64,000 nucleotides of DNA from Streptomyces triculaminicus (GCF_017349075.1 NZ_JAFMOF010000007.1:1-64000); one strand, 5' to 3'. Counted from the stretch's first letter, positions 44,830-54,219 are shown. Made by a program: numbers and translations. Notes: generated from the letters alone by a model not told the origin.

Positions 44830-45326
44830 TCGAAGCGGGCGGTGATGGGGCCGGGACCGACGGGAAGCAGTCCGACATCAACCACATGCCGAGCCTGCCT
44901 TGCCCCTCTTGTCCAGGGGCCGCCGTCTGCCTTCCGCACCGCGTTCGGCAAGATCGACAACTGGCGGCTGAGCAGCCGCCGTCCCGCACGGTGCTGCGCA
45001 CCACTACTGCCCCAAGGAGAACACCAATGAACACACACGCCCAGCGTCCAGAGCCCGATGACCCATACCCCAATGTGCCAACAGCCATGGTCTACGACAC
45101 CTTCGCCGAGACCGCTTCCCAGCTCACCGGCCAGTACATCGCTCTATCGCGTGCTGCCTCCACGGAGGAGGAAAGCGAGGAGTGGTGGCAGAAGGTGATG
45201 ACGCTGCGCGATACCCAGCACGCAGTGCCAGCCCGCGACCGAGCTCAGCTGATCGCGCATATCCGGATATGGAGGGCGGAGCTTGAGGCGCTGAAGGCTG
45301 CACGTGGCTGAGGCAAGCGACTACTT
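44830..45326 (+). repeat. Tandem duplication, unit 2
   Basis: Second copy of the 44269-44762 unit; it leads into the intact zeta gene. Confidence 0.9.
45027..45311 (+). CDS. Zeta antitoxin-like protein, copy 2
   Basis: 94 residues, ATG 45027 after AAGGAGAACACC. DPYPNVPTAMVYDTFAETAS then LTGQYIALSRAASTEEESEE. Position and overlap (eight bases) with the zeta toxin indicate it is the cognate antitoxin. Epsilon-type proteins block the zeta ATP site. Confidence 0.7.
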   Translation: MNTHAQRPEPDDPYPNVPTAMVYDTFAETASQLTGQYIALSRAASTEEESEEWWQKVMTLRDTQHAVPARDRAQLIAHIRIWRAELEALKAARG

Positions 45327-46710
45327 CCTAGCCGAGTCCGAGTTAGCGGCGATCTTCCACGAACGCCGCGGTGTCAAGAACTTCCTCTTCTCCAGGTTCT
45401 CACCGCAGAGCCAACCGGTGCTGGTGTTGCTGGGAGGACAGCCGGCGGCAGGCAAGAGCCAGGCGATGAAATCCGCACAGCAGCGGCACGCCGACCGCCA
45501 GCTGGTTCCGCTCACTGGCGATGAGCTCCGCCCCTTCCATCCTCAGCACCACGAGATACTGGAGAAGGAGCCTTGGCTCTTCCCCGATGCCACCGGACAG
45601 GCGTCCGGCGCATGGGTGCGGATGAGCATCGACCACGCGCTGGAGAACAGGTACAGCCTGATGCTCGAGGGGGTCTTCCGGGATCCGGCCATGACGCTCT
45701 CGACCGCCGAGCGCTTTGCTGAGGCCGGATACACCGTCGAGGTCGTCGGCTTGGCGGTGCGCGAGGAGCGGAGCCGGCTCGACAGCCTGCATCGGTACCT
45801 GGAGGGCGGGCGCTGGACGCCGCCGGACCTGCACGACCTTGCGCTGCGGATGATGCCCGAGACGATCGCGGCCGCCGAGGCCAGCCCCGCGGTGCACCGG
45901 ATCACCATCACTGACCGGTCCGGTGCCGATCTGTACGTCAATGAACGCGGACCCGACGGCCTCTGGACGGGTGAGCCCGCCGCGGTGCAGGCTCTGGCGG
46001 CTGGACGTGCCCGGCCGTTACCGGCGGACGACGCAGGCAGATGGATGGAGCGCCGGCGCGAAGTCGTCATCGACTTGGCCGCTCGTGGGCAGATAGATGC
46101 CACTTCCCGGCCTGTTCTGCAGCGTGTGTCCCTCGACGCCGAGGCCGTCGCTGTGATGGCCGACCCTGATCCCCGCAGCGACCTGCGCGTCGCACACACC
46201 GCTGTCCAGTCCATGCTGGAGGCAGTGGTATCCGAGCCGCCGACGTCCGATATACCGCTCAAACTGGTGCCGGACGCACAGCTCGTTCAGTTGCACTCCC
46301 AGCTGGCGCGCGCGGAAGAGGCCGCCCTTCGGGTCGCCCGCCCGCCGGCCGGTCAGGAACCACTCGATGCCGTGCAACTACTCACGAAGCAAGGAGCAGC
46401 CCCGGAGGTCATAGACCGGGCCCGTAAGGCCGCCCAGGAAGACCAGCAGTACGCCCGGGGCCAGGCCCGGGCCGCACAGGCGCGGTCGGAGCAGCTGGGT
46501 GGTCACCGGCAGCAGGCAGCCGCCGAAATCATGAGGCGTAGAGGCCTGTCGCCTGTGCAGCGGCAGGCAGAGGATGGGCTGAGGCAGCAACTTCACGCTG
46601 CCCTGCGGCCGGCTCGGCCTTCGCAGGCCACGCCTCCGCCTCAGGCGGTAAGTGCTCCTCGTCTTCGGGGTCCGCAGCATCCTCCCCGTGGCCGGGGCCG
46701 CTCGCTCTAA
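45304..46710 (+). CDS. Zeta-family toxin kinase with extended C-terminus
   Basis: 468 residues, GTG start. Walker A is GGQPAAGKS (44-52). TGDELR contains the acidic substrate-contact Asp73, and LEGVFRD follows. Zeta toxins phosphorylate UDP-N-acetylglucosamine, blocking wall synthesis. The core is about 230 residues; the extra ~230 are coiled-coil and Gln/Arg/Pro-rich (AAEIMRRRGLSPVQRQAEDG), like the tail of the giant protein at 37076. Confidence 0.88.
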   Translation: MAEASDYFLAESELAAIFHERRGVKNFLFSRFSPQSQPVLVLLGGQPAAGKSQAMKSAQQRHADRQLVPLTGDELRPFHPQHHEILEKEPWLFPDATGQASGAWVRMSIDHALENRYSLMLEGVFRDPAMTLSTAERFAEAGYTVEVVGLAVREERSRLDSLHRYLEGGRWTPPDLHDLALRMMPETIAAAEASPAVHRITITDRSGADLYVNERGPDGLWTGEPAAVQALAAGRARPLPADDAGRWMERRREVVIDLAARGQIDATSRPVLQRVSLDAEAVAVMADPDPRSDLRVAHTAVQSMLEAVVSEPPTSDIPLKLVPDAQLVQLHSQLARAEEAALRVARPPAGQEPLDAVQLLTKQGAAPEVIDRARKAAQEDQQYARGQARAAQARSEQLGGHRQQAAAEIMRRRGLSPVQRQAEDGLRQQLHAALRPARPSQATPPPQAVSAPRLRGPQHPPRGRGRSL

Positions 46711-46730
46711 AGCTCCACCAAGCGACATCG

Positions 46731-46771
46731 CAGTGGCGCTGGCCTGGATACACCTCAGATCAGCGCCACTG
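46731..46771 (+). terminator. Zeta operon terminator
   Basis: CAGTGGCGCTG at 46731-46741 pairs perfectly with CAGCGCCACTG at 46761-46771, 20 bp after the zeta stop. Confidence 0.7.
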
Positions 46772-47017
46772 TTGCGTCACCACGCCGGGGTTCGGGGGGA
46801 GCGAGCCGTCGGCTGCGGAGCACCCGCCGCGCGCGGGCAGGGCGGGCCCTGTTGCTGAACAGCGTCGACGTGAGGTGCCGCGATGCGGCGGGGTGCGGTT
46901 GCGGCCGACGCTCCCCCAGCGGCGACGGGCTGTGTCGCGGCCAGACGCTTTGAAAGGACCATGGCAGCTACCTTTGGCATACCGGCAGGCGACTCTACGG
47001 CGACCAGTGGACCTTGA
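46772..47017. other. Intergenic, nothing supported
   Basis: No recognisable gene on either strand. Confidence 0.35.
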
Positions 47018-47645
47018 TCATTCGCCAGTCAGCGTGGCAGGGCAGCCGCGCTCCCAAAGCTCCTCGACATGCTCGGCAAAACGGTCGAAGAGGCCGCCTT
47101 CCTGGAGCTTGCGCAGGTGCAACATCGGCGAATCGTGCCCAACCAACCGTGCGAGGTGCGGCGTAACAAGGGCCTGGTCGTCGAACCGGAAGACCGACAA
47201 GCCGACATGGTTCGTGGCATCCTCCTCGGATGAGAAGCGTACCTCCAGGCCCGGGAGGTCTGGCAGCTTGGCCAGCTCGTCCAGGCTGATGCGGATGCGC
47301 GTGGACACCTTGAAGGCCACGTCCTCGATACCTTCGCGCTGCTGAGTCACCCGGCCGTCAGGATCACCGAGCAGGAACCGTACGCGGCATCCTGCCTCGG
47401 CTTTCGCCCGCAGTGTGGCGTGGAACGCGGGCTGCTCGATCCAGAAGAAGTAGTTCGTGTAACCGGCGAGGACGATGTCCCGAGTGCTGTCGCCGATGAG
47501 CTGCCGCCACACGGAAGACGGGCACGTCGAACGGTACGGATAGGCCGAGATGATCTCTCGGTCCGGGCCAGTCTTCATGACTGCCCCTACTGCCTTGGGC
47601 CACAACACCGCTTCATCCACTCCCAACACACCTGATGCGTCCACG
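47018..47645 (-). pseudogene. XRE-type regulator, C-terminal PLD-like domain only
   Basis: The minus frame gives VLGVDEAVLWPKAVGAVMKT, YPYRSTCPSSVWRQLIGDST, DIVLAGYTNYFFWIEQPAFH, RFLLGDPDG and ATNHVGLSVFRFDDQALVTP. This is the C-terminal domain of Streptomyces XRE proteins with a phospholipase-D-like (DUF5919) ligand domain. The helix-turn-helix that should precede it is missing. An ATG at 47578 could still express a domain fragment. Confidence 0.6.
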
Positions 47646-47720
47646 CGGTTTCGCGCGTGCGGGATCAGCTCCCCATCTGGCACGCGGCCGACGCACGCCA
47701 CAGAGGCCCCGGCTGGCGAG

Positions 47721-47751
47721 CCGGGTGACCCTGCCTGGGACGGTCACCCGG
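47721..47751 (-). terminator. Hairpin terminator
   Basis: CCGGGTGACC (47721-47730) pairs with GGTCACCCGG (47742-47751). It follows the minus-strand gene ending at 47868. Confidence 0.5.
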
Positions 47752-47867
47752 CGGGCTGACCACGCGAGCCGTTCAGGGCAAGTGTCGATGTATCTCAGCC
47801 CAGACAAGAAGCTGATCCCGTGATGGGCTGGGGCGCAAGTGCTTCACAAGCCTGTCCACGTGGGCAG

Positions 47868-48314
47868 TCAGGTTCTTGTGCCGCCGTCTAGCTCGCCGAT
47901 CTGATCGATGGCGAGGCTACGCCAGTGGCCTGCGAGAGCACGGGTATCAGAAGGGGCGAGAGTAAAGACCGCGGCAGTATCGGCCGCCAGTCTTTCTGGG
48001 TTCCAGTCCGGGTCCTCATCATCGGGACCGAGCTGGTCGATCACCCACATTCGGAGTATGAAATTCTGCTGCGCGAGGCGTGCTCGGTCCCACTGGGTGT
48101 CGCTGGGCAGCAGCTGGTTGACCTGCAACGAGAGCTTTGCCCACTGGCGTCGGGTTTCCTGCGGTTCCTCGCACCGGTCGGCGTGTGCCTGCGCGATGAC
48201 ACGCGCTGCCTCAAGCTCCTGGCCCTGAGCCTCCAGAGCGAACGCCCAGAGGCGTTCCATCGGCCAAGTACTCAAAGCGCGGCTCGGTTCTTCACGATCC
48301 GCGTCGCTGCTCAT
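47868..48314 (-). CDS. Hypothetical helical protein
   Basis: 148 residues from ATG 48314 (GGGAGC upstream). All-helical, Trp-rich (ALSTWPMERLWAFALEAQGQ; EDPDWNPERLAADTAAVFTL). No family recognised; an earlier start at 48410 is possible. Confidence 0.5.
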   Translation of the reverse strand: MSSDADREEPSRALSTWPMERLWAFALEAQGQELEAARVIAQAHADRCEEPQETRRQWAKLSLQVNQLLPSDTQWDRARLAQQNFILRMWVIDQLGPDDEDPDWNPERLAADTAAVFTLAPSDTRALAGHWRSLAIDQIGELDGGTRT

Positions 48315-48533
48315 TGCCGCTTCGCTCCCGGCGGTGGGTATGTCAGGATCGACGGTGGTTGCCGTTTTGGGCACGCTGGTCGGCCTGGGCCATGGTGCCG
48401 CACCGCCCATAGGTGGAGGTCTTCGCCCCAGAACGTCGCCTTGACCTCATCGAGCCCCGCCACACACGCATCCTGAGGACCATCCGGCACCACACCGGGA
48501 TCCGATCGGCCCCACCCCTGTCCAGACGCGCAG

Positions 48534-49244
48534 TTACCCGGTCTTCGATGCTCGCGACCGGACCTTGTCGAACGCTGTCGGCAGGGCGCTGTCTACTGCG
48601 GCGGGATCGCCGCTGAGCATGAGGATGACGCTGCCTTCTCGGATCGCCAGCGCCTTGATGGCGGTGGTACCGGAGGGCGCGGCTATGGTCATGACATAGC
48701 CGAACCGCTGGTCACCGAGTGCAGGTGGATCGATGACGTTGATGGTGGCTGTGACGCCGTTCACCGTGAACGACTGGCAGCTCCGGTAAGCCTGCGAGAT
48801 CTTGCTGAGGGTCGCGTCCAGCTTCGCGGGGGTGTCGCTGCCAAGCGTCTCGTCAACCTGCTGGCGTGAGTTGCCTTGAGCGGAGAAGTCCTGCTCGACC
48901 TGAGCGGGGAAGGTGATGTTCTGCTGGTCCATTGCCTGCAGCGCCGGACAACCGTGGGCCTCGCTGCTCTCGTCGTCGGCACTGGGGGTAGCAGGATCGG
49001 CCAGCTGGGCCACGTAGCCGGGTCCCAGGTCGGAAGCCGTCAGGAGGAGAGGCTGTAGCGCTGAGCGGGTCAGCGGTGCGGCAGACGCTGCACTCTTCTT
49101 CTCCTGGCTACTGCCTGGGGCACCGGGGGACGGCGAGGCGGCCATGGGGTGATTTTGCGTTTGCGTTGTGCCGCATCCGACCGCTGCCATGCCCAGGGCC
49201 ATAGCCGCACAGGCTGTTCGTGCGATCTTTCGGTACGGATTCAT
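48534..49244 (-). CDS. Sensor-type lipoprotein
   Basis: 236 residues from ATG 49244. Signal AMALGMAAVGC, with Cys as the lipid anchor. The mature domain (LLTASDLGPGYVAQLADPAT, GCPALQAMDQQ, CQSFTVNGVTATINVIDPPA) is the same fold as the broken copy at 7062-7745. These extracellular domains resemble ligand sensors of PknH type and occur near Ser/Thr kinases. It is the intact paralogue. Confidence 0.8.
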   Translation of the reverse strand: MNPYRKIARTACAAMALGMAAVGCGTTQTQNHPMAASPSPGAPGSSQEKKSAASAAPLTRSALQPLLLTASDLGPGYVAQLADPATPSADDESSEAHGCPALQAMDQQNITFPAQVEQDFSAQGNSRQQVDETLGSDTPAKLDATLSKISQAYRSCQSFTVNGVTATINVIDPPALGDQRFGYVMTIAAPSGTTAIKALAIREGSVILMLSGDPAAVDSALPTAFDKVRSRASKTG

Positions 49245-49344
49245 CGTGGACTCCCCCGCCTGTCTCTCAAGCCGGGCCACCCTATCGCCGACGCTGCGGC
49301 GGCGAATGATCAGCCTCGGCGGCGCTCCTCAGCCGTGAGCGGTG

Positions 49345-49403
49345 TGAGCGGACACCGGCACCTCCTTCCCCATGGACAGCTCGATCCCGTTCAGCGGACA
49401 GAT
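49345..49403 (-). repeat. Inverted duplicated segment, left
   Basis: About 57 of 59 bases match 49936-49994 in inverse orientation. Read on the minus strand it encodes PLNGIELSMGKEVPVSAH. Confidence 0.75.
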
Positions 49404-49488
49404 CTGCTGACATGGTCCGGTTGCCGTTGGGGCGTGCAGGCGGTACAGCGTGGACGGGCTGATGTGGGTGTATGGGGGACCGGCGTTC

Positions 49489-49737
49489 CTAGCCGAGCAA
49501 GTGGCTGATGCCGCCCTGGCCGTCTTCGCCATTCCACAGCACGGCCACTAGCCAGATCGGTGCCCAACCCACAACCTCGCCGGCCTTTCCTGGCAGGAAA
49601 GCAGCGGCAAGGACCCAGACAACGGGTAAAAGGATGGGTAGCAGGCAGCACCAGCCACGCTTCCCCGCGGTGGGCTGTGATGATGTCGAGTCTGTGGGCA
49701 CCCTCCGAAGGTAGGCGACACCAGCAGTCCCGCACAT
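49489..49737 (-). CDS. Possible small membrane protein
   Basis: 82 residues with hydrophobic stretches GWCCLLPILLPVVWVLAAAF and VVGWAPIWLVAVLW. Weak ribosome-binding site. It lies between two inverted duplicated segments. Confidence 0.35.
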   Translation of the reverse strand: MCGTAGVAYLRRVPTDSTSSQPTAGKRGWCCLLPILLPVVWVLAAAFLPGKAGEVVGWAPIWLVAVLWNGEDGQGGISHLLG

Positions 49738-49935
49738 GAGTACCCGTACCTATGAGCCTGCCACTGACGGCGTCGGCGTCCTGTCCTACGGATGTGCCGA
49801 CACGCGGGCGACTCATGTAGGGGTGCGGCCTGGTCACCAGCCTCTGATCCACCGCGAGCAGAGCGTGACATTCGAGGATCAAGCTGCGGGAGCCCGTCAG
49901 CGCCGGCCACCACCTGAATGAATCAGTCGACGGGT

Positions 49936-49994
49936 TGTCCGCTGAACGGGATCAAGCTGTCCATGGGGAAGGAGGTGCCGGTGTCCGCTCACAG
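49936..49994 (+). repeat. Inverted duplicated segment, right
   Basis: Reverse-complement partner of 49345-49403. Confidence 0.75.
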
Positions 49995-50035
49995 AGCGGC
50001 AACGGCCTCTCGGTTCGCTGGTGATCGCTCCTTGT

Positions 50036-50079
50036 GTGGTGCTGGTCGGTGAGCTCTGCGGACCTCCGACCAGCACCAC
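50036..50079 (-). terminator. Strong terminator hairpin
   Basis: GTGGTGCTGGTCGG (50036-50049) pairs perfectly with CCGACCAGCACCAC (50066-50079), just downstream of the minus-strand gene ending at 50089. Confidence 0.75.
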
Positions 50080-50088
50080 ATGCCGTTG

Positions 50089-50955
50089 CTAAGCCGAGAT
50101 ACGAGGCGAGCTCGCCGGGGCTGGCGGCGGGGCGGTCGCCGCGCGCGGGCGCGGCGGTGCTTGCTGGGCGGCTGTGGGCATCGTGGCTGCAGCCTGCCGG
50201 GAGGGGGCAGCGGTCGCCGCACCACCGACAGGGGGTGCAGTGGCTCCCAGGCGCTGGGAGTGAGCTCTTGCCGTGTCGGCGATGGCACGCAGCACCGTGA
50301 GGTCGGCGTCGGCGAAACGGCCCGACGCTGCGGCCTCGCGCCACAGAGACCGGGCGCTGGCCGCTACATTCCCGTACGGAGCGGCGGCAGGGCCCGGTCC
50401 GTTGGGCATGTCTGCGGGTGGGAGTTCCTTCCACGCGTCCCGAAAGGCCACGAGCCTTGGGTGGTCACCGTGCACGAGCTCCTGCCCCATGGGGGTTTCG
50501 CACCATGCGCGGAAGTGGCGCACGATCTCGTGCGTGGCCTGAACCGCTTCGGCCTGCGAGGCGTACGGGGGCGGTCCTTCCGGCCGCTGGGCCTGGTGTA
50601 CCTGCTGAGGTTCGACCGTCGCCTGATGAGGCTGATCGGCTTGCTGGACGGTGGTACCGGCCGCCATCTGCTGCGTGCCGACAGTCTGCTGGACCTTGGG
50701 CTGTTCCTTCGTCTGCGGGGCTGGTGCCACGCTCTCGCGCGCCGCGGTGCTGTAGGCGAGGCTGGTGTTGCTCAGCGTGAGAAGGGCGTCGGCGGTGGGG
50801 AGGTCGCCTGCGGTCGAGCGGTGGATCCGGTCAGCCGCGCTGATGGCGATCTCCGCGATCTTCTCGCATGCGCGTATCGAGACGGTCTTCCAGAACGTCT
50901 CGAAGCGGACGTCTTCACGGAAGGAGTTCCAGTACTCCCCGGCTCTCCCCTTCAA
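50089..50955 (-). CDS. Plasmid-type protein, 5' end replaced by CRISPR array 2
   Basis: The minus frame from array 2 to 50089 (about 288 codons) is well biased: SFREDVRFETFWKTVSIRAC, then Gln/Pro-rich linker, HEIVRHFRAWCETPMGQELV, and RSLWREAAASGRFADADLTV, ending in an Ala/Pro-rich tail. No start exists outside the array, so the N-terminus was lost when the array arrived. Family unknown; the style is that of large Streptomyces plasmid genes. Confidence 0.55.
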   Translation of the reverse strand: MKGRAGEYWNSFREDVRFETFWKTVSIRACEKIAEIAISAADRIHRSTAGDLPTADALLTLSNTSLAYSTAARESVAPAPQTKEQPKVQQTVGTQQMAAGTTVQQADQPHQATVEPQQVHQAQRPEGPPPYASQAEAVQATHEIVRHFRAWCETPMGQELVHGDHPRLVAFRDAWKELPPADMPNGPGPAAAPYGNVAASARSLWREAAASGRFADADLTVLRAIADTARAHSQRLGATAPPVGGAATAAPSRQAAATMPTAAQQAPPRPRAATAPPPAPASSPRISA

Positions 50956-51411
50956 GTGGGCTCCGCGCGAGCGGAGGTGAGCCGCCGGGGCACATCCTCG
51001 GGGCTTGTGGTGCGGCGTGGGCTCCGCGCGAGCGGAGGTGAGCCGCACGGCAAACCGACTGAGAACGCCTACACCTGGTGGGCTCCGCGCGAGCGGAGGT
51101 GAGCCGTGCCGACGGGAGAAGGCGCAACGCATCCTCGCGTGGGCTCCGCGCGAGCGGAGGTGAGCCGTCGAACTCCAACGCCCGTGCGGCGACGAGGACG
51201 TGGGCTCCGCGCGAGCGGAGGTGAGCCGATCCTGGCCCCTCACCAGCCGGTTCTCCCCGAGTGGGCTCCGCGCGAGCGGAGGTGAGCCGACGAAGGCCGG
51301 CACCCGGTTCGAGGACGGAAGGTGGGCTCCGCGCAAGCGGAGGTGAGCCGGCGGGCAGGGGGCGTCCGACGGCCCCGGCGAGGTGGGCTCCGCGCGAGCG
51401 GAGGTGAGCCG
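50956..51411 (+). CRISPR. CRISPR array 2 (8 repeats, 7 spacers)
   Basis: 29-nt repeats at 61-nt spacing, all carrying GTGGGCTCC instead of GTGAGCTCC; one copy (51322) has an extra change (GCGCAAGCGG). No leader core is present on the left. The right end joins an IS5 transposase fragment. It is a fragment cut off from a longer array. Confidence 0.96.
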
Positions 51412-51690
51412 TCGACCACGACGTCGCAGGTGAGATCGGCTGGGCCATCTCGGTCGACTCCACAATCGTCCGCGCATCAGTACGCGGCTGGCGCCCGCAC
51501 CGCGCCGCCGCCAACGCCTGCTTCAAAGAGGGACGAAGTACTGGAACACCAGGGCGAAACCGTGGCAGAGCCTCATCGCCCGCCTGGTAGAGGTGGTGCT
51601 GAAAGAGAGGGCCTCAGCCACTCGCGTGACGGCTTCACCAGCAAGTTCCATCTGGGCGCGGAGAACGGCGCTGGACGGTGACCACCAGCT
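51412..51690 (+). pseudogene. IS5-family transposase fragment
   Basis: The frame gives GWAISVDSTIVRA, then after loss of two bases HQYAAGARTAPPPT and LSHSRDGFTSKFHLGAENGA. The motifs VDSTIVRAHQ and GG-T-K-HL are from the DDE domain of IS5-group transposases. It starts immediately at the end of array 2. Confidence 0.7.
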
Positions 51691-51903
51691 CCATGCCCGC
51701 CCTTTGAGCAGCTCATGTGCCATGGCCGACCACAAATGTATTCTCCGTCGCCCGCCCTGGCTTTGTTGATGAGTTTCGAGAGCGCCTGTAGCTCGGCGGC
51801 GAGAGCGGCTTCTTCCACGGGAGAGTGATGTCGTCGAGTTTTGAAAGCACCTGGATGCTTGCGTCGGGGCCATGGTTGTGCTCTGCACGACGAGGGGGCC
51901 CGG
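51691..51903. other. Intergenic, nothing firmly supported
   Basis: A minus-strand stretch (AALAAELQALSKLINKARAG) looks helical but has no start or domain. Confidence 0.3.
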
Positions 51904-52535
51904 GTGCTGCCGAAGTCCAAGGTCGATCTGTACGCGGCGATCCGCTGTGATGCGCGTCAGGGGCTGTCGAACCGTGCTCTCCAGCGGAAGTACGGTGTCG
52001 GGTTCCTGACGGTGCAGAAGGCGTTGTCGTCGGCTTGGCCGGAGCCGCGAAAGCCGCTTCCGCCAAGGGTGACTCGGCTGGATCCGTTCAAGCCGTTGAT
52101 CGACGAGATGCTGCGGGCGGACCTGGACGCGCCGCGAAAGCAGCGCCACACGGTGAAGCGGACCTTCGAGCGGCTGGTGGATGAGCACGGCGCGAACGAC
52201 ATTCCCTACCAGATGGTCCGCGGCTACGTCGCTGGCCGTCGTGAGGAGATCCGGGTTCAGGCCGGCCGGAGTGTGGTGGAGGCGTTCGTCCTGCAGACCC
52301 ACAAGCCCGGGGCTGAGGCGGAGGTCGACTTCGGGGACGTGACCGTACGGTTGGGCAGCGAGGTGGTGACCTTGCTGCCTGTTCACGTTCCGCATGTCTT
52401 ACTCGGGCAAGGCAGTGCACCGGATCTTCGCCCCGGCGGGGCAGGAGGCGTTCTTCGAGGGCCACGTTCACGCTCTCAACGTGCTGGGCGGAGTGCCGAC
52501 CGGGAAGGTCCGCTACGACAACCTTAGGGCCGCGA
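51904..52535 (+). pseudogene. IS21 IstA fragment
   Basis: VLPKSKVDLYAAIRCDARQG, GLSNRALQRKYGVGFLTVQK (HTH), LRADLDAPRKQRHTVKRTFE, AEAEVDFGDVTVRLG, then after a shift at about 52378 FRMSYSGKAVHRIFAPAGQE and VPTGKVRYDN. This is the N-terminal half of an IstA different from the complete copy. It breaks off at the second catalytic Asp. Confidence 0.85.
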
Positions 52536-52709
52536 TGGCTTCGTTCACGTTCAGCAGCAGCGTTTGTCTGCGAGTTCCGGCAGCAGTTGGCGGGTGTCTG
52601 GCTCGTGGATGTTCACGAGAAATGACGGCATCAGGGTGTCGCCTCGGCCGAGCGCCGGCCTGGAGACTCCGATGCAGTCGGGGTCTGGCCTTGGTGCGAT
52701 GATGCGTTC
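52536..52709. other. Intergenic, nothing supported
   Basis: No credible gene; junction of the IstA fragment with the next gene. Confidence 0.3.
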
Positions 52710-53141
52710 GTGGTGGCAGACGCGGAGTGGGCTCGGATCCGGGAAGGCCTGCACTTCGGGCAGGTGTTTGAAGGCACTGTTGTGAAGGTGCCCAGTCCAG
52801 GTGTGATTGGGATCTTCGTGGACATTGGCCTGAGCGTCGGGGGCTTCGTCGACGTCCTGCTGTTGCCCGAGTGGAGCGAGTCCTGGCCGACCGAAGGCAC
52901 TGTGAGCGACTTCGAGGTCTGGTGGGCTGACAGCCGCAAGCAGATCCGGTTGAAGCCGACCGATCCCCAGTATCTGCGTGCGGACTTCGCTGACTTCGTA
53001 AATCGCGTCCGGCCCGGATGGCCATCCGAAGTTGGTCATCCGGTTCGGGATCCGGGGCCCCCGATGCTGGATGAGTTGCTGGCATTGTCTCGCCGGGGCG
53101 GACCTCCGGACGGGGAAGCCCGCCCTTCAAGAGCGGGGTGA
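52710..53141 (+). CDS. S1-like domain protein
   Basis: 143 residues, GTG start. FGQVFEGTVVKVPSPGVIGI then FVDIGLSVGGFVDVLLLPEW is an S1/OB-fold (VxGxVxxI...GxFVxxG...GF). S1 folds bind RNA; stand-alone versions in Streptomyces are uncharacterised. The C-terminal tail is charged. Confidence 0.6.
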   Translation: MVADAEWARIREGLHFGQVFEGTVVKVPSPGVIGIFVDIGLSVGGFVDVLLLPEWSESWPTEGTVSDFEVWWADSRKQIRLKPTDPQYLRADFADFVNRVRPGWPSEVGHPVRDPGPPMLDELLALSRRGGPPDGEARPSRAG

Positions 53142-53208
53142 GAGTCAGCCGGCCTTGGCTGGTTCCTCGGCTCGTGCCCGGGTGCTGGCGAGGCGGAAGG
53201 GCGATGGC

Positions 53209-53655
53209 CTACTCTTCGCGCAGGAATTCCCGCAGGTCAGCCGCTACAGTGGCCATTCCTTCACCGGCCTCGATCACGGTCGTCACGGTGCAGTTCCAGT
53301 CGCCGGGGAAGAAGCCAGATCGCAGGGTCCAGCTCAGATGCACATGGCCACCCGAGCCGAACGTCGCGGTCACAACCAGGTGGTTATTGCCCCAGACCCG
53401 CTCGCCCTCCCAACCACGGAAGTCGCGCGCGAGGCCATCGAAGAACTCGCTCATGTTGTCCCAGACCGTCACGGTCACGGTCTCAAGCCGTGCGCGCACA
53501 CCGTCGTCGATGGCCTCCACCGCGAAAGCGAACTCGTACTCATCCGCCCGCGACCATTCAGACAACCGGACCGACGGCGCCTGCGCCCCCGACCCCCGAA
53601 CGACGAGCTCGACCTGCCCTGGATCTACTTCGATCAGACTCACCCAGCGAAGCAT
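53209..53655 (-). CDS. DUF6228-like protein
   Basis: 148 residues with alternating beta strands and a central helix: FAFAVEAIDDGVRARLETVT, MSEFFDGLARDFRGWEGERV, HVHLSWTLRSGFFPGDWNCT. This matches the layout of DUF6228, small actinobacterial proteins often next to toxins or IS elements. No signal. Confidence 0.6.
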   Translation of the reverse strand: MLRWVSLIEVDPGQVELVVRGSGAQAPSVRLSEWSRADEYEFAFAVEAIDDGVRARLETVTVTVWDNMSEFFDGLARDFRGWEGERVWGNNHLVVTATFGSGGHVHLSWTLRSGFFPGDWNCTVTTVIEAGEGMATVAADLREFLREE

Positions 53656-53829
53656 ACGGACGCCTCCGAGCCGACGTCACCAGCATTCCCGGGCGCCGGA
53701 GCCGCTGCTGCTTCTCATCAACATTCGACACGCCCACGGCCGCCTGGTGCTGCCAGCTCTCACCAACAAGCGCTCTTCTTTTTCACCTACGCAGCCACCC
53801 GCCCGGACGGCTCATGCGACGATCGTGCG

Positions 53830-54219
53830 GTGGCAAGCACTGATGATGATTCGTTTCGTTGGCGGCTGTTGTTCGAGTCGCTGACCGCGCTCTCAGCCGA
53901 GTCCTCAAGGCAGAGGGCCTGGGTCGAGGAGCACGGTGTTGCCGCCGACGAGTTGGCACTCGACTTCGATCACGCGTTGCGGACCGCCGCACCATTGGCT
54001 GAGGAAGGACGTGTCGAAGTGACTGTCATGGCTCGCCTGAGAGCGATCGATGCCCTCTTTACCGAGATGAGCGGCCGGAAGAATGCAGACCGCTGGACCC
54101 TGGAAGCCCTGGAGACGGACTCCGGCTGGAGCGAAGTCCGCGCGCTGGCCCGCCAGGCCATGCTCGAGCTGATAGGCGCATGGGATCACCTCATGCCAAA
54201 GATCGACGTAATCCGGTGA
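53830..54219 (+). CDS. Hypothetical helical protein
   Basis: 129 residues from GTG 53830. RWRLLFESLTALSAESSRQR and LDFDHALRTAAPLAEEGRVE; helical, no known domain. Confidence 0.45.
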   Translation: MASTDDDSFRWRLLFESLTALSAESSRQRAWVEEHGVAADELALDFDHALRTAAPLAEEGRVEVTVMARLRAIDALFTEMSGRKNADRWTLEALETDSGWSEVRALARQAMLELIGAWDHLMPKIDVIR

